This document shows positions 36,657 to 44,184 of a stretch of DNA of 64,000 nucleotides, piece after piece (positions within the stretch are counted from its first letter, which is position 1; each line of letters opens with the position of its first letter). The translations under genes were made by a program, and so were the position numbers. The notes under the pieces are model-generated. The model was not told where the DNA came from. It searched no databases and was given only the letters and a program-made list of their open reading frames with translations. The stretch is from Bacillota bacterium (lineage in GTDB: Bacteria > Bacillota > Clostridia > Lachnospirales > Lachnospiraceae), in NCBI GenBank assembly GCA_023411215.1, contig JAEYOY010000064.1, positions 1-64,000 on the forward strand, written 5' to 3'.

Positions 36657-36756
36657 TAGAACGTTGGCATAGAATTCTTTTATTGTATTATGAAAGTAGA
36701 ACGTTCACATAGTGCTTTTATCGTATCCTTCATCACAATAGAATGTTCACATTAAT
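36657..36756. repeat. Three imperfect direct repeats, about 40-bp period
   Basis: TAGAACGTTGGCATAG at 36657, TAGAACGTTCACATAG at 36697 and TAGAATGTTCACATTA at 36739. The CATGACAATAGAA junction at the start recurs in the repeat at 56236. Confidence 0.6.
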
Positions 36757-36804
36757 CTGCTGTTATTGTTACTAATTGGTTTTTATAAGACTTGCTCTAT
36801 TATA

Positions 36805-37557
36805 TTATTTAGCGAACACCATATGATCTAAACTGGCAGTCTGAGGCTTTGACCACAGCCATTTATTTTTAGAACTTGTATCAAAGTAGAAAATAGCGCC
36901 ATTGCTCGGATCACTGCCGTACATAGCAATCCATGCGGCTTTTTTCGATGCGCTGGAGGGTGTGTTTTTGATTGTTCCGATTTTTACAGGGGTGAACTGG
37001 TAATAATCACCGAATTTCTGATTAATAACTTTAGTGATTGAGGGTGCCCATTCTTTGCTTTGGACACGGTTTATAACAACAGCTCCCACTGCGATTTTTG
37101 TCTGCATGGTTTCTCCGGCAGCCTCGGCCTCAATCAGCTTTGCTAACAATTCTACTTCATTGCCTGAATAGGAGATAACGGTATCGGTTTCTTTGTCAGG
37201 CTTCACACCGGGTATTAATAGCTTTTGATTGGGTTTGATGGTATTGCCTTTTTTACCGTTTGCTTTCTTTAGGTTGGCTACAGGGATCCCGTACTTCTTA
37301 GCGATTGAGTATAGAGAATCTCCGCTTTTTACTTTATATACATGGGCAGGTACATAGATAACATCGCCAGAAGAAAAACTGTTTTCTTCGAAGTTATTGG
37401 AATACCGTAAGACCTTAACGCTGGTATCGAATAACTCGCTAATCGATTGGAGCGTATCTGTTGATGTTACCTTATAATCAGCAGCTAATACAGCTGAAGC
37501 CGGCGATATTAACAGGAAACAAAGTGTGACAATGAGAATCTTTCTAAATAGTTTCAT
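36805..37557 (-). CDS. LysM-SleB-type cell wall hydrolase
   Basis: A 250-residue exported protein. The frame extends to 37584, but GGAGGTCACT places the start at ATG 37557. A signal peptide (about 1-28) is followed by two LysM domains (YKVTSTDTLQSISELFDTS and YKVKSGDSLYSIAKKYGIP), which bind peptidoglycan. A Hydrolase_2 (SleB/CwlJ) domain fills the last 120 residues (LAKLIEAEAAGETMQTKIAV with the catalytic Glu, VVINRVQS, GAIFYFDT). It is a cortex-lytic or wall-remodelling lytic transglycosylase type enzyme. It is divergent from the vanRS operon, perhaps by chance. Confidence 0.9.
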   Translation of the reverse strand: MKLFRKILIVTLCFLLISPASAVLAADYKVTSTDTLQSISELFDTSVKVLRYSNNFEENSFSSGDVIYVPAHVYKVKSGDSLYSIAKKYGIPVANLKKANGKKGNTIKPNQKLLIPGVKPDKETDTVISYSGNEVELLAKLIEAEAAGETMQTKIAVGAVVINRVQSKEWAPSITKVINQKFGDYYQFTPVKIGTIKNTPSSASKKAAWIAMYGSDPSNGAIFYFDTSSKNKWLWSKPQTASLDHMVFAK

Positions 37558-37766
37558 AGTGACCTCCTTCTTTGTGCAGAACATCAGTTACTATTACGCC
37601 TTAACTATTCTACTTGACTATTTTGCTAAATTCTATGTAGGTTTCATGGAAGCGTTGGGATTGTCTTATAACCAAAGAAGTAAATGACAGATCAGGATGA
37701 AAAACACAATTGAAATACGCAATTGAAATACAAACTAGGGTTGTTTGGGGATATACATATTTACAC

Positions 37767-37795
37767 TTGGCAAACCGATTAGTTTAATATAAAAT
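37767..37795 (+). promoter_or_regulatory. Promoter of the van-type regulatory genes
   Basis: TTGGCA and TAAAAT are 17 bases apart, ending 62 bases before the start codon. Confidence 0.5.
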
Positions 37796-37856
37796 TATCC
37801 TAGTGAGTAAAAATAAGCCAATAATAAAGGGAATACAGTAATGAGTAGGAGCTAAG

Positions 37857-38555
37857 ATGAGGGAAAATATTTTAATTGTGGATGACGAGCAAGAGATTGC
37901 GGATTTGCTGGAATTATATCTAAAGAATGATGGCTATGAGGTATTTAAGTTCTATAACGGTAGAGAGGCCTTGGAATGTATCAGTTCAACTAAAATGGAT
38001 TTAGCAGTGTTGGATGTAATGCTTCCTGATATCGATGGCTTTCGCATTTGCCAGAAGATAAGGGAGAATTATTTCTTTCCGGTTATCATGCTGACTGCTA
38101 AGGTTGAGGATATGGATAAAATCATGGGGTTGACACTTGGCGCAGACGATTATATTACAAAACCCTTCAATCCACTGGAAGTTGTTGCCAGGGTAAAGAC
38201 ACAGCTAAGAAGATATATGAGATATAATCGATCCGAGGGAAATGAAGTACAGAGTAGTAATGAATATGAATTCAATGGCTTGATCATCAACAGGGATACA
38301 CACAAATGTATACTGTATGGAAAATCCCTTACACTCACGCCAATTGAGTTCTCGATTCTTTGGTATATGTGTGAGCATAGGGGGAAGGTGGTATCTTCCG
38401 AAGAGCTCTTTGAGGCGGTATGGGGCGAGAAGTTTCTGGATAACAATAACACGGTTATGGCTCATATCGGTCGTTTGCGAGAGAAAATGAACGATTCCTC
38501 TAAGAAACCGAAATTCATAAAGACTGTATGGGGGGTTGGATATCAAATTGAATAA
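37857..38555 (+). CDS. vanR: VanR-type response regulator
   Basis: A 232-residue OmpR-family regulator with VDDEQEI, phospho-acceptor in LAVLDVMLPDIDG, MLTAKVED, ITKPFNPLEVVARVK and a winged helix (LTPIEFSILWYMC, NTVMAHIGRLREKMND, IKTVWGVGYQIE). The sequence is close to VanR of glycopeptide-resistance operons. It overlaps the kinase gene by 20 bases and probably activates the ligase, peptidase and racemase genes after 39857. Confidence 0.85.
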   Translation: MRENILIVDDEQEIADLLELYLKNDGYEVFKFYNGREALECISSTKMDLAVLDVMLPDIDGFRICQKIRENYFFPVIMLTAKVEDMDKIMGLTLGADDYITKPFNPLEVVARVKTQLRRYMRYNRSEGNEVQSSNEYEFNGLIINRDTHKCILYGKSLTLTPIEFSILWYMCEHRGKVVSSEELFEAVWGEKFLDNNNTVMAHIGRLREKMNDSSKKPKFIKTVWGVGYQIE

Positions 38556-39645
38556 AAGAAAACAGAATTTTAAAAGAGCGCTATCCCTTCGTATATTAAC
38601 TCACTTTTTCATTGCGATCATGGTGTACTCTACGATTATGCTGGTCCTCTTTTTGGTCGCAAAGGAGTTCTTTGGGCAGTTTATTTGGCATGGAAATGAA
38701 TTACTTTATGGGCTCCTCAATGTAATCGATAATAATTATGTTATGTTTTTTGTCATTATATTTGGATTCGGTTATCTGATAATTTTCCTATATTACTGGA
38801 TGAAGACACTCGGTTATCTGGAAAATATCATTAAAGCAACAGAATTGATGTATAAGGAGAAGGAGCAGTTGATTGAGCTTCCTACAGAACTCAAGGAAGT
38901 TGAAAACCAGATGAATCAGATCCGAATAGATATTGGGCAGAAGGAGCGAGCAGCAAAAGAAGCTGAACAAAGGAAAAATGATCTTGTTGTTTATCTTGCT
39001 CATGATCTTAAGACACCCCTTACGTCGGTAATCGGATATTTGACCTTGCTCCGGGATGAGAATCAGATATCGCAGGAGCTTAGGGAAAAGTATCTCTCTA
39101 TCTCTTTGGATAAGGCAGAACGTCTTGAGGAGCTGATTAATGAATTCTTTGAGATAACGCGCTTCAATCTTACGAATCTAACAATGGAATTATCGAAGGT
39201 TAATCTGACCCGCATGCTGGAGCAGATTGTCTATGAGTTTAAGCCACAGCTTATGGAGAAGAATTTAAGCTGCGTGATTGATGCCTCTCCTAACATCACG
39301 ATAAGATGCGATGTTAACAAAATGCAACGGGTTTTTGATAACTTAATCCGGAATGCCATCAACTATAGCTTCTCGGATCAGACGATTAAGATATCGGCAG
39401 TTCAATCCGAGGAAGGGATTCGTTTAAGCTTTCGCAATCATGGGAACACCATACCACCTGAGAAGCTAGAGAGAGTATTCGAGCAATTCTACCGCCTGGA
39501 TACAGCGAGAACGACCAAAACCGGTGGTGCCGGACTTGGACTAGCCATAGCCAGGGAGATCGTTGAACTTCACAAGGGTCGTATCAGTGCAAACAGTAAA
39601 GATGACATTATCGAATTTATTATTACGCTCCCCAATCTTTCGTAG
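38536..39645 (+). CDS. vanS: VanS-type sensor histidine kinase
   Basis: A 369-residue kinase. The start is probably TTG 38536 (MDIKLNKRK, resembling VanS N-termini). Two transmembrane helices (about 18-42 and 70-90) enclose a short external loop. The HisKA region AEQRKNDLVVYLAHDLKTPLTSVIGYL is almost diagnostic of VanS; HATPase_c has NLIRNAINYS and GGAGLGLAIAREI. It senses glycopeptide or wall stress and controls VanR. A terminator follows. Confidence 0.85.
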   Translation: MDIKLNKRKQNFKRALSLRILTHFFIAIMVYSTIMLVLFLVAKEFFGQFIWHGNELLYGLLNVIDNNYVMFFVIIFGFGYLIIFLYYWMKTLGYLENIIKATELMYKEKEQLIELPTELKEVENQMNQIRIDIGQKERAAKEAEQRKNDLVVYLAHDLKTPLTSVIGYLTLLRDENQISQELREKYLSISLDKAERLEELINEFFEITRFNLTNLTMELSKVNLTRMLEQIVYEFKPQLMEKNLSCVIDASPNITIRCDVNKMQRVFDNLIRNAINYSFSDQTIKISAVQSEEGIRLSFRNHGNTIPPEKLERVFEQFYRLDTARTTKTGGAGLGLAIAREIVELHKGRISANSKDDIIEFIITLPNLS

Positions 39646-39702
39646 GATAAATGTAAGAATTTAATCACTAAATCTTTAACTTTTAGTATTGAAATACAAA
39701 TA

Positions 39703-39759
39703 AAAAGCATTCGCTGTTCTGGTAATATCAAATTGCCTAGAACGAGCGGATGCTTTTTT
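39703..39759 (+). terminator. Terminator after vanS
   Basis: AAAAGCATTCGCT pairs with AGCGGATGCTTTT with an inner TTCT/AGAA pair; seven T follow. Confidence 0.85.
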
Positions 39760-39830
39760 TATGATATAGGACAAATAGCCCTATATCATAGAATGCCCTC
39801 CGGATAGGGTGCGCACGCCGCTCTATACTA
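39760..39830. repeat. Intergenic palindrome of the 13.9-kb type
   Basis: TATGATATAGG and CCTATATCATA form an 11-bp stem, followed by GCCCTCCGG as at 13936. Confidence 0.55.
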
Positions 39831-39856
39831 TTTCATTCATATAAAAGGAGAGAATT

Positions 39857-40909
39857 ATGCGAAAGAAGAAAATTGCAATTATTTTTGGAGGTTGCTCCAG
39901 TGAGTACTCGGTATCACTTCAATCAGCCTATTCTATCATAAGTAACATGGATAGCAGATGCTATGAGACTATATTGATTGGAATAAACCGAGAGGGCTCC
40001 TGGTTTCGCTATTTCGGAGCAATTGATCGAATTCAGGACGATACCTGGCATACAGAGGAGAAGGATTGTATATCGGTGATTTTGTCACCGGATCGCCATA
40101 TTCATGGGATTATAGAATTAAGAAGAGATGGAATTCGTTATGAGAGGATTGATGCTGCATTTCCGGTTATGCACGGTAAAAATGGGGAAGATGGTACAGT
40201 CCAAGGGCTGATCGAGTTAGCCGGTATTCCTCTGATCGGTTGTGGTACCTTGAGCTCAGCCCTTTGTATGGACAAGGATAGAGCTCATAGACTTGCGGCG
40301 GCTGCCGATATCTGTATCCCAAATTCAATTGTGCTGACAAAGCAGCTTACCACCAGGATACTGTTTGAAAAGACAAAGGATTTAAATTATCCATTATTCG
40401 TAAAGCCGATGAAGGCTGGATCCTCCTTCGGGATAACAAAGGTTTATGAGAGGTTGGATTTGGCGGACGCAGTTAAATTGGCATTCGAACATGATAATGA
40501 GGTTATCATTGAGGAGAATATAGAAGGATTTGAGGTTGGCTGTGCTATTTTAGGCAACCAGGAACTGATTATAGGAGAAGTAGACGAGATTGAGCTTAGT
40601 AAAGGTTTCTTTGATTACACCGAAAAATATACCCTGAAAAGCTCACAAATTCATATGCCGGCTCGCATTGATGACAGGACAGCAGAAAAGATAAAGCAAA
40701 CAGCTGCTATAATCTATCGGACGTTGGGATGTAGGGGCTTTGCAAGAGTGGATATGTTTTTGACCCCGGATAATCGTATTGTGTTCAATGAAGTAAATAC
40801 CATACCAGGCTTCACTACTCACAGTCGTTACCCTAATATGATGAACGGAATAGGATTGCCCTTTCGAGAGTTGCTCACAAGATTAATCGAAATGGGGCTT
40901 AAAGGATGA
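39857..40909 (+). CDS. vanG: VanG-type D-alanine--D-serine ligase
   Basis: A 350-residue ATP-grasp enzyme; ATG follows AAAAGGAGAG. It follows enterococcal VanG closely: IAIIFGGCSSEYSVSLQSAY, FPVMHGKNGEDGTVQGLIEL, AGIPLIGCGTLSSALCMDKD, PLFVKPMKAGSSFGITKV, ELSKGFFDYTEKYTLKSS, and FNEVNTIPGFTTHSRYPN. The EKYTLKSS loop in place of the EKKGS-like loop of VanA points to D-Ala-D-Ser rather than D-Ala-D-Lac synthesis. The altered precursor lowers affinity for vancomycin. It overlaps vanXY by four bases. Confidence 0.93.
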   Translation: MRKKKIAIIFGGCSSEYSVSLQSAYSIISNMDSRCYETILIGINREGSWFRYFGAIDRIQDDTWHTEEKDCISVILSPDRHIHGIIELRRDGIRYERIDAAFPVMHGKNGEDGTVQGLIELAGIPLIGCGTLSSALCMDKDRAHRLAAAADICIPNSIVLTKQLTTRILFEKTKDLNYPLFVKPMKAGSSFGITKVYERLDLADAVKLAFEHDNEVIIEENIEGFEVGCAILGNQELIIGEVDEIELSKGFFDYTEKYTLKSSQIHMPARIDDRTAEKIKQTAAIIYRTLGCRGFARVDMFLTPDNRIVFNEVNTIPGFTTHSRYPNMMNGIGLPFRELLTRLIEMGLKG

Positions 40910-41673
40910 GGACGATTTCTTTAAACAAGAGGGATATACACAAAGGTAATCTGGTTCTTATTAATAAACGGTATCCTTTCCTTGGTAATGAAGAGGGACA
41001 TCGGATTAAGCTTGTTCCGGCCAGTCCTCTGAGCCCACAGATACTATTGGAGATTAAAACAGCTACAGTCTTGTCCCATCTGATCGGATTATTAAGAGGA
41101 CAGGAGAGCATCTTACCGGTTAGCGGATATCGATCCTATGAGGAGCAAAGTAAAATTTATGTGGACTCTTTATTTAAACACGGAAAGGAATTCACGGAGC
41201 AATATGTGGCATTGCCCAATCATAGCGAACATCAGACCGGATATGCAATTGATCTGACAATAAACCGGGAAGAAATTGATGCTATCCGTCCTGAGTTTCC
41301 CTATGAAGGGATATGCGATCTATTTCGTGAAAAGGCAACACTTCATGGATTTGTGGAACGTTACCGAAAGGGAAAGGAGAAGGTGACCGGTATTGCTCAT
41401 GAACCTTGGCATTTTCGCTATGTAGGATATCCCCATTCGCTGCTGATGGAAATGTATGGCCTTGTATTGGAAGAGTATGTGGAGTTTCTGAAGGAATACC
41501 CCTATAAGGGGGATCACTTAATCACTGAGTTGAATCAGCAGACGATTGAGATTTTTTATATAGAAGCGAATAGCACTTCCAATTTTACTACTATAGAATT
41601 ACCGGAGGATTCCATCTATCAGCTTTCAGGTAACAACATGGATGGCTTTATTGTAACCTTGTGGAGGCACTAG
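40906..41673 (+). CDS. vanXY: VanXY-type D,D-dipeptidase/carboxypeptidase
   Basis: A 255-residue zinc peptidase of the VanY/VanXY (M15) family, coupled to vanG by an ATGA overlap. Metal and catalytic motifs are SEHQTGYAIDL (SxHxxGxAxD) and HEPWHFRYVG. Without a signal peptide it acts in the cytoplasm, removing D-Ala-D-Ala dipeptides and terminal D-Ala so that D-Ser-ending precursors dominate. The last 50 residues after the peptidase domain are an extension without recognised motifs. The stop TAG is also the first three bases of the repeat at 41671. Confidence 0.9.
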   Translation: MRTISLNKRDIHKGNLVLINKRYPFLGNEEGHRIKLVPASPLSPQILLEIKTATVLSHLIGLLRGQESILPVSGYRSYEEQSKIYVDSLFKHGKEFTEQYVALPNHSEHQTGYAIDLTINREEIDAIRPEFPYEGICDLFREKATLHGFVERYRKGKEKVTGIAHEPWHFRYVGYPHSLLMEMYGLVLEEYVEFLKEYPYKGDHLITELNQQTIEIFYIEANSTSNFTTIELPEDSIYQLSGNNMDGFIVTLWRH

Positions 41674-41773
41674 TGTGAAAATAAAAGGCGATTTTCACAC
41701 CTCCAAGTTTGTGCCTGCGTCTTCCCAAAGTGTAAAGAACACACTTGGCACAAACTAAATCAAAGGGCAGGCA
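41671..41773 (+). repeat. Intercistronic palindromic repeat supplying a stop codon (copy 1)
   Basis: The element starts TAGTGTGAAAATAAAAG with TAG as the vanXY stop. It forms GTGTGAAAAT/ATTTTCACAC and AGTTTGTGCC/GGCACAAACT stems and ends TCAAAGGGCAGGCA. A second copy lies in inverted orientation at 51770-51853. Confidence 0.85.
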
Positions 41774-41810
41774 CAAAACCTAATTCAAAGGGGAGGTATG
41801 ATAAGATAAT

Positions 41811-42998
41811 ATGAATAATTGCATGATAATTTCTTCTGGTATGATGAAGGATGGGATAAGCTGGAAAGAGGATGAAAGAAGGAGCCGGTCCTGGATAGAG
41901 GTTAACTTGAAGCATCTAAAAAATAATGCCAGAGTACTAAAGAGCCTAATGCCATCAGGATGCGAATTAATGGCTGTAGTTAAAGCAAATGCTTATGGAC
42001 ATGGCGCGGTACAGATCGCAAGGACTATGAACGAGATAGGAGTAAGGGCATTCGCCGTAGCAACCTTGGGTGAGGGGATAGAGCTGCGAAATAATGGTAT
42101 CCTGGGGGACATACTGGTATTAGGCTATACAGATATTAACCAAGCGGGTCAATTAAAGCATTATCAATTAACGCAGGCTGTTATTGACTATGATTATGCG
42201 CTGAGGCTGAATGACTTGCAGCTTGGGTTACAGGTACACCTTAAGATTGACACTGGAATGCACCGGCTTGGCATAAGTTCCCAGGATGTCGAGAAAATCT
42301 CACAAACCTTTGATCTGGGAGGAATAAAGGTTATGGGGATGTTTACTCATCTTTCCGTTGCGGACCAGCAGGAAGAGGAAGCAGTGGAATATACAAGAGG
42401 GCAGATCAAAGAATTTTATCATCTGGTAAAAAAATTAAAGGATGTGGGATTTGCGATACCTAAGCTCCATATACAAAGCAGCTATGGACTCATGAATTAT
42501 CCGGAACTTCGCTGTGATTATGCCCGAATTGGAATTGCGCTTTATGGTTCCTTCAGTAGACCGGGAGATCAGGCACGGCTTTCAGTGCTGCTTAAGCCAG
42601 TACTCTCTCTCAAGGCAAGGATTGCAATGATACGAGAAGTGGCAGCAGGAGAGTGCGTCGGTTATGGTAGAGAAACTCCGTTAATGCAGAATAGTAGGAT
42701 AGCGGTACTTCCGATTGGATACGCAGACGGGCTGCCGCGCAACTTGTCCTATGGGGTCGGGGAAGTTTTGCTTCGTGGCCAACGTGTCCATATTGTTGGT
42801 CGGGTCTGCATGGATCAGCTCTTGATTGATATTACGGATATTCCCGGAGTGGAACAAGGAGATATTGTAACTCTGATCGGGAAAGACGGGCAGGAAGAGT
42901 TGTCTGCATCAGAAATAGCAGAAGCAGCAGGGAGTATTACAAATGAGCTGCTCTGCAGATTAGGAAGCCGCTTAGCAAGAATTTATCTTAAAATTTGA
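41811..42998 (+). CDS. PLP-dependent alanine/serine racemase, VanT-like catalytic domain only
   Basis: A 395-residue fold-type III PLP enzyme. The PLP lysine is in LMAVVKANAYGHGA; the second motif is VHLKIDTGMHRLG, and IGYADGLPR and GRVCMDQLLIDIT complete the active site. Enterococcal VanT proteins carry an N-terminal multi-helix membrane domain, absent here: the racemase begins about residue 28. The residue aligning with Tyr354 of alanine racemase appears to be Ser in RLGSRLAR (alignment from memory), consistent with a wider pocket for serine. In this operon it would supply D-serine for VanG. The start is uncertain because GGGGAGG lies 14 bases upstream of the ATG. Confidence 0.82.
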   Translation: MNNCMIISSGMMKDGISWKEDERRSRSWIEVNLKHLKNNARVLKSLMPSGCELMAVVKANAYGHGAVQIARTMNEIGVRAFAVATLGEGIELRNNGILGDILVLGYTDINQAGQLKHYQLTQAVIDYDYALRLNDLQLGLQVHLKIDTGMHRLGISSQDVEKISQTFDLGGIKVMGMFTHLSVADQQEEEAVEYTRGQIKEFYHLVKKLKDVGFAIPKLHIQSSYGLMNYPELRCDYARIGIALYGSFSRPGDQARLSVLLKPVLSLKARIAMIREVAAGECVGYGRETPLMQNSRIAVLPIGYADGLPRNLSYGVGEVLLRGQRVHIVGRVCMDQLLIDITDIPGVEQGDIVTLIGKDGQEELSASEIAEAAGSITNELLCRLGSRLARIYLKI

Positions 42999-43029
42999 CA
43001 GTGAAGTTGATAACAGAGATAGATGCATT

Positions 43030-43058
43030 AAAAGGAGCCTACGTTGGTAAGCTCCTTT
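43030..43058 (+). terminator. Terminator of the van operon
   Basis: AAAGGAGC pairs with GCTCCTTT; a short A-rich/T-rich flank surrounds it. Confidence 0.65.
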
Positions 43059-43135
43059 ACTGATTCTTGATTAGTGAAAGCTTATGAAGACAACATAGAT
43101 ACATTCAGTGTAATTGAGTTCCATTCGATTAAATG

Positions 43136-43642
43136 CTACTTGCAAGGGAAGTTGTTATAAAGTGTGCTGAACATGGTCGCATGTCCCTGTTCATCCACCA
43201 TTACCATATAGAAGGTATCGATGATAACCTGATCCATTGTGGATAACTGGACATTGCGATAGAAGTTAACGGCCTTCAGTTCACCGATTAATGCGGCCAA
43301 AAGACCGTCTCGGTAGCAAGGATAAGAGGTTGGATTAACACAGTACTTGGGTTCGCAGTCGGTGTAATAACGATAAAGTTTGCAAAATATCTGTAAGTGC
43401 TCCAGTTCATCATCGTAAGCATGCTGGATAAATTCGCAATGGAGTTTATTCGGAGCCTCTTTGAGTAGATGCCGGTAAAAATCAGCAGCATTTGCTTCGT
43501 CCTCTATCGCTTTATGAATAAAATGAAGAATTTGGTCAAAAGACTTTGGTCCTTTTAATGGTAAGCTTGGTATTTGAACATTATCACAGAATTTACTGTC
43601 AAAGCAGTTCGTAAATCGTTCTGATGCCTGATATTGAAACAT
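43136..43642 (-). CDS. Ferritin-like/rubrerythrin-like diiron protein
   Basis: A 168-residue helical protein; ATG follows CAGGAGG. Four helices contain the paired carboxylate and ExxH motifs of the ferritin-like fold: EDEANAADFYRHLL, DDELEHLQIF, GELKAVNFYRNV and VDEQGHATMF. These could bind a diiron centre for peroxide or oxygen handling. Several Cys residues in the N-terminal and middle parts have no rubredoxin spacing. Proteins of this kind are common in Clostridia spore-coat and oxidative-stress contexts. Exact role unknown. Confidence 0.75.
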   Translation of the reverse strand: MFQYQASERFTNCFDSKFCDNVQIPSLPLKGPKSFDQILHFIHKAIEDEANAADFYRHLLKEAPNKLHCEFIQHAYDDELEHLQIFCKLYRYYTDCEPKYCVNPTSYPCYRDGLLAALIGELKAVNFYRNVQLSTMDQVIIDTFYMVMVDEQGHATMFSTLYNNFPCK

Positions 43643-43839
43643 CGATATGACCTCCTGGTTACTCTTATAGTAATATAAGTTGATTTAATAATAGTTTATG
43701 TAAATTTCTATCTGTTTGTGATATTTTATAGAATGATTGGTATTAATTTATCGTTTTAGGTTGATTGATCTCGATAATGAACTAAGGAACTTTGAAAATT
43801 GGTTGATATTATCGGAAAGCAATTAACAAATATTGCCAT

Positions 43840-43872
43840 TTATCCACATTGTCAACAATTGGTTGTGGATAA
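43840..43872. promoter_or_regulatory. Inverted pair of consensus DnaA boxes in a 542-bp gap
   Basis: TTATCCACA at 43840 and TGTGGATAA at 43864 are perfect DnaA-box consensus sequences in opposite orientation, 15 bases apart. They may alternatively form a hairpin. The rest of the gap 43643-44184 is AT-rich without a recognisable gene; it must hold the promoter of the gene at 44185. Confidence 0.5.
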
Positions 43873-44184
43873 TTTACATTAATATCCAAATTTGGAGCAA
43901 TTATAGTAAAAATTGCAGTACATAACGTAGTTAATATATGATTAGCAAAGTGTAATTTAATAAGTGAAAGCCTAAATTGTAAAATAGTTGCATAAATTAC
44001 TTCTTGGCAGGAGTTGGAAGTTGGTATATAATGAAGGTGAAAAAGATGTAATTATTTATATTATATTGTAAAATAAGGTCATATTTGAAAGAATGAAACT
44101 CGTGTAACAAATTGATATTTTTGTGCAACTGTTATACAACAATGATAGAGGTTGTAATGGGAAGAATGATGAGGGGGGGTTGTT

